A stretch of 64,000 nucleotides of DNA, from positions 12,645,116-12,709,115 of the forward strand of contig NC_135997.1 of assembly GCF_048128805.1 (NCBI RefSeq), written 5' to 3'. Below the pieces are notes generated by a model, which saw only the letters and a list, made by a program, of their open reading frames with translations, was not told the DNA's origin and ran no database searches. Position 1 is the stretch's first letter. Every line of letters starts with the position of its first letter. The stretch comes from Centroberyx gerrardi (taxonomy: Eukaryota; Chordata; Actinopteri; Beryciformes; Berycidae). This document shows positions 63,830 to 64,000 of the stretch, in pieces. Made by a program: the position numbers and the translations under genes.

Positions 63830-64000
63830 GATTTGTGCGTGAGTATGCAGAGAACATATTTGAACACATTTAGAGGGGAGCACAAAAAACAATGATGCAA
63901 CACAATGTATATCCTGTGTAATGAACTCAGTCACAGAGTTATTTGTGCGTATGTGTGTGTGTGTGTGTGCGTGTGTGTGTGCGTGTGTGCGTGCGTGTGT
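63140..64000. repeat. Terminal intergenic DNA with (CA)n/(GT)n microsatellites
   Basis: No gene was recognised. Microsatellites occupy about 63625-63680 and 63800-63830 as (CA)n, and 63953-64000 as interrupted (GT)n running off the end of the window. Confidence 0.8.

Overview
This window is nuclear DNA from a vertebrate, most likely a teleost fish. The genes are split by GT-AG introns. Introns and spacers are AT-rich, full of (GT/CA)n microsatellites, and hold fish-type LINE, hAT and miniature inverted-repeat elements. Protein similarity is to vertebrate orthologues. The species cannot be named from the sequence.

Four protein-coding genes were reconstructed exon by exon, and every reading frame closes exactly. 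(1) ankrd11 (+): ten coding exons at 5300-16803, 2,814 codons. The first coding exons lie left of the window, and bases 1-5299 are intron. It encodes a nuclear ankyrin-repeat chromatin co-regulator and has a long 3' UTR to about 18.15 kb or 21.4 kb. (2) slc22a31-like (+): nine exons at 22798-34236, 634 aa, a 12-TM organic-ion transporter of the major facilitator superfamily. (3) dpep1 (-): ten coding exons at 42705-36664, 429 aa, a GPI-anchored zinc membrane dipeptidase. (4) A cytosolic sulfotransferase, probably sult5a1 (+): six coding exons at 46842-49420, 314 aa.

ANKRD11, SLC22A31 and DPEP1 are also neighbours on human 16q24.3, so this is a conserved linkage block. The SPG7-RPL13-CPNE7 segment that separates ANKRD11 from DPEP1 in mammals is absent here. 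The genes share no operon-like or pathway logic. dpep1 and the sulfotransferase diverge from a 4.1-kb spacer, and slc22a31 and dpep1 converge tail to tail.

From 50.56 kb to the end I found no confident gene. That stretch is repeat-rich. It includes a hAT element nested in an L2-like LINE with a perfect 8-bp target duplication, a second hAT MITE, and long dinucleotide arrays. A truncated L1 with a perfect 14-bp target duplication sits in the presumed sulfotransferase 3' UTR.

The most interesting structures are: a short intron inside the giant ankrd11 exon flanked by an AGGT-containing duplication, which suggests intron gain; the nested transposons; a 56-bp-arm snap-back repeat in the sulfotransferase intron; and a stop-free 96-nt intron in the same gene. 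I saw no sign of a wholly new biological system.
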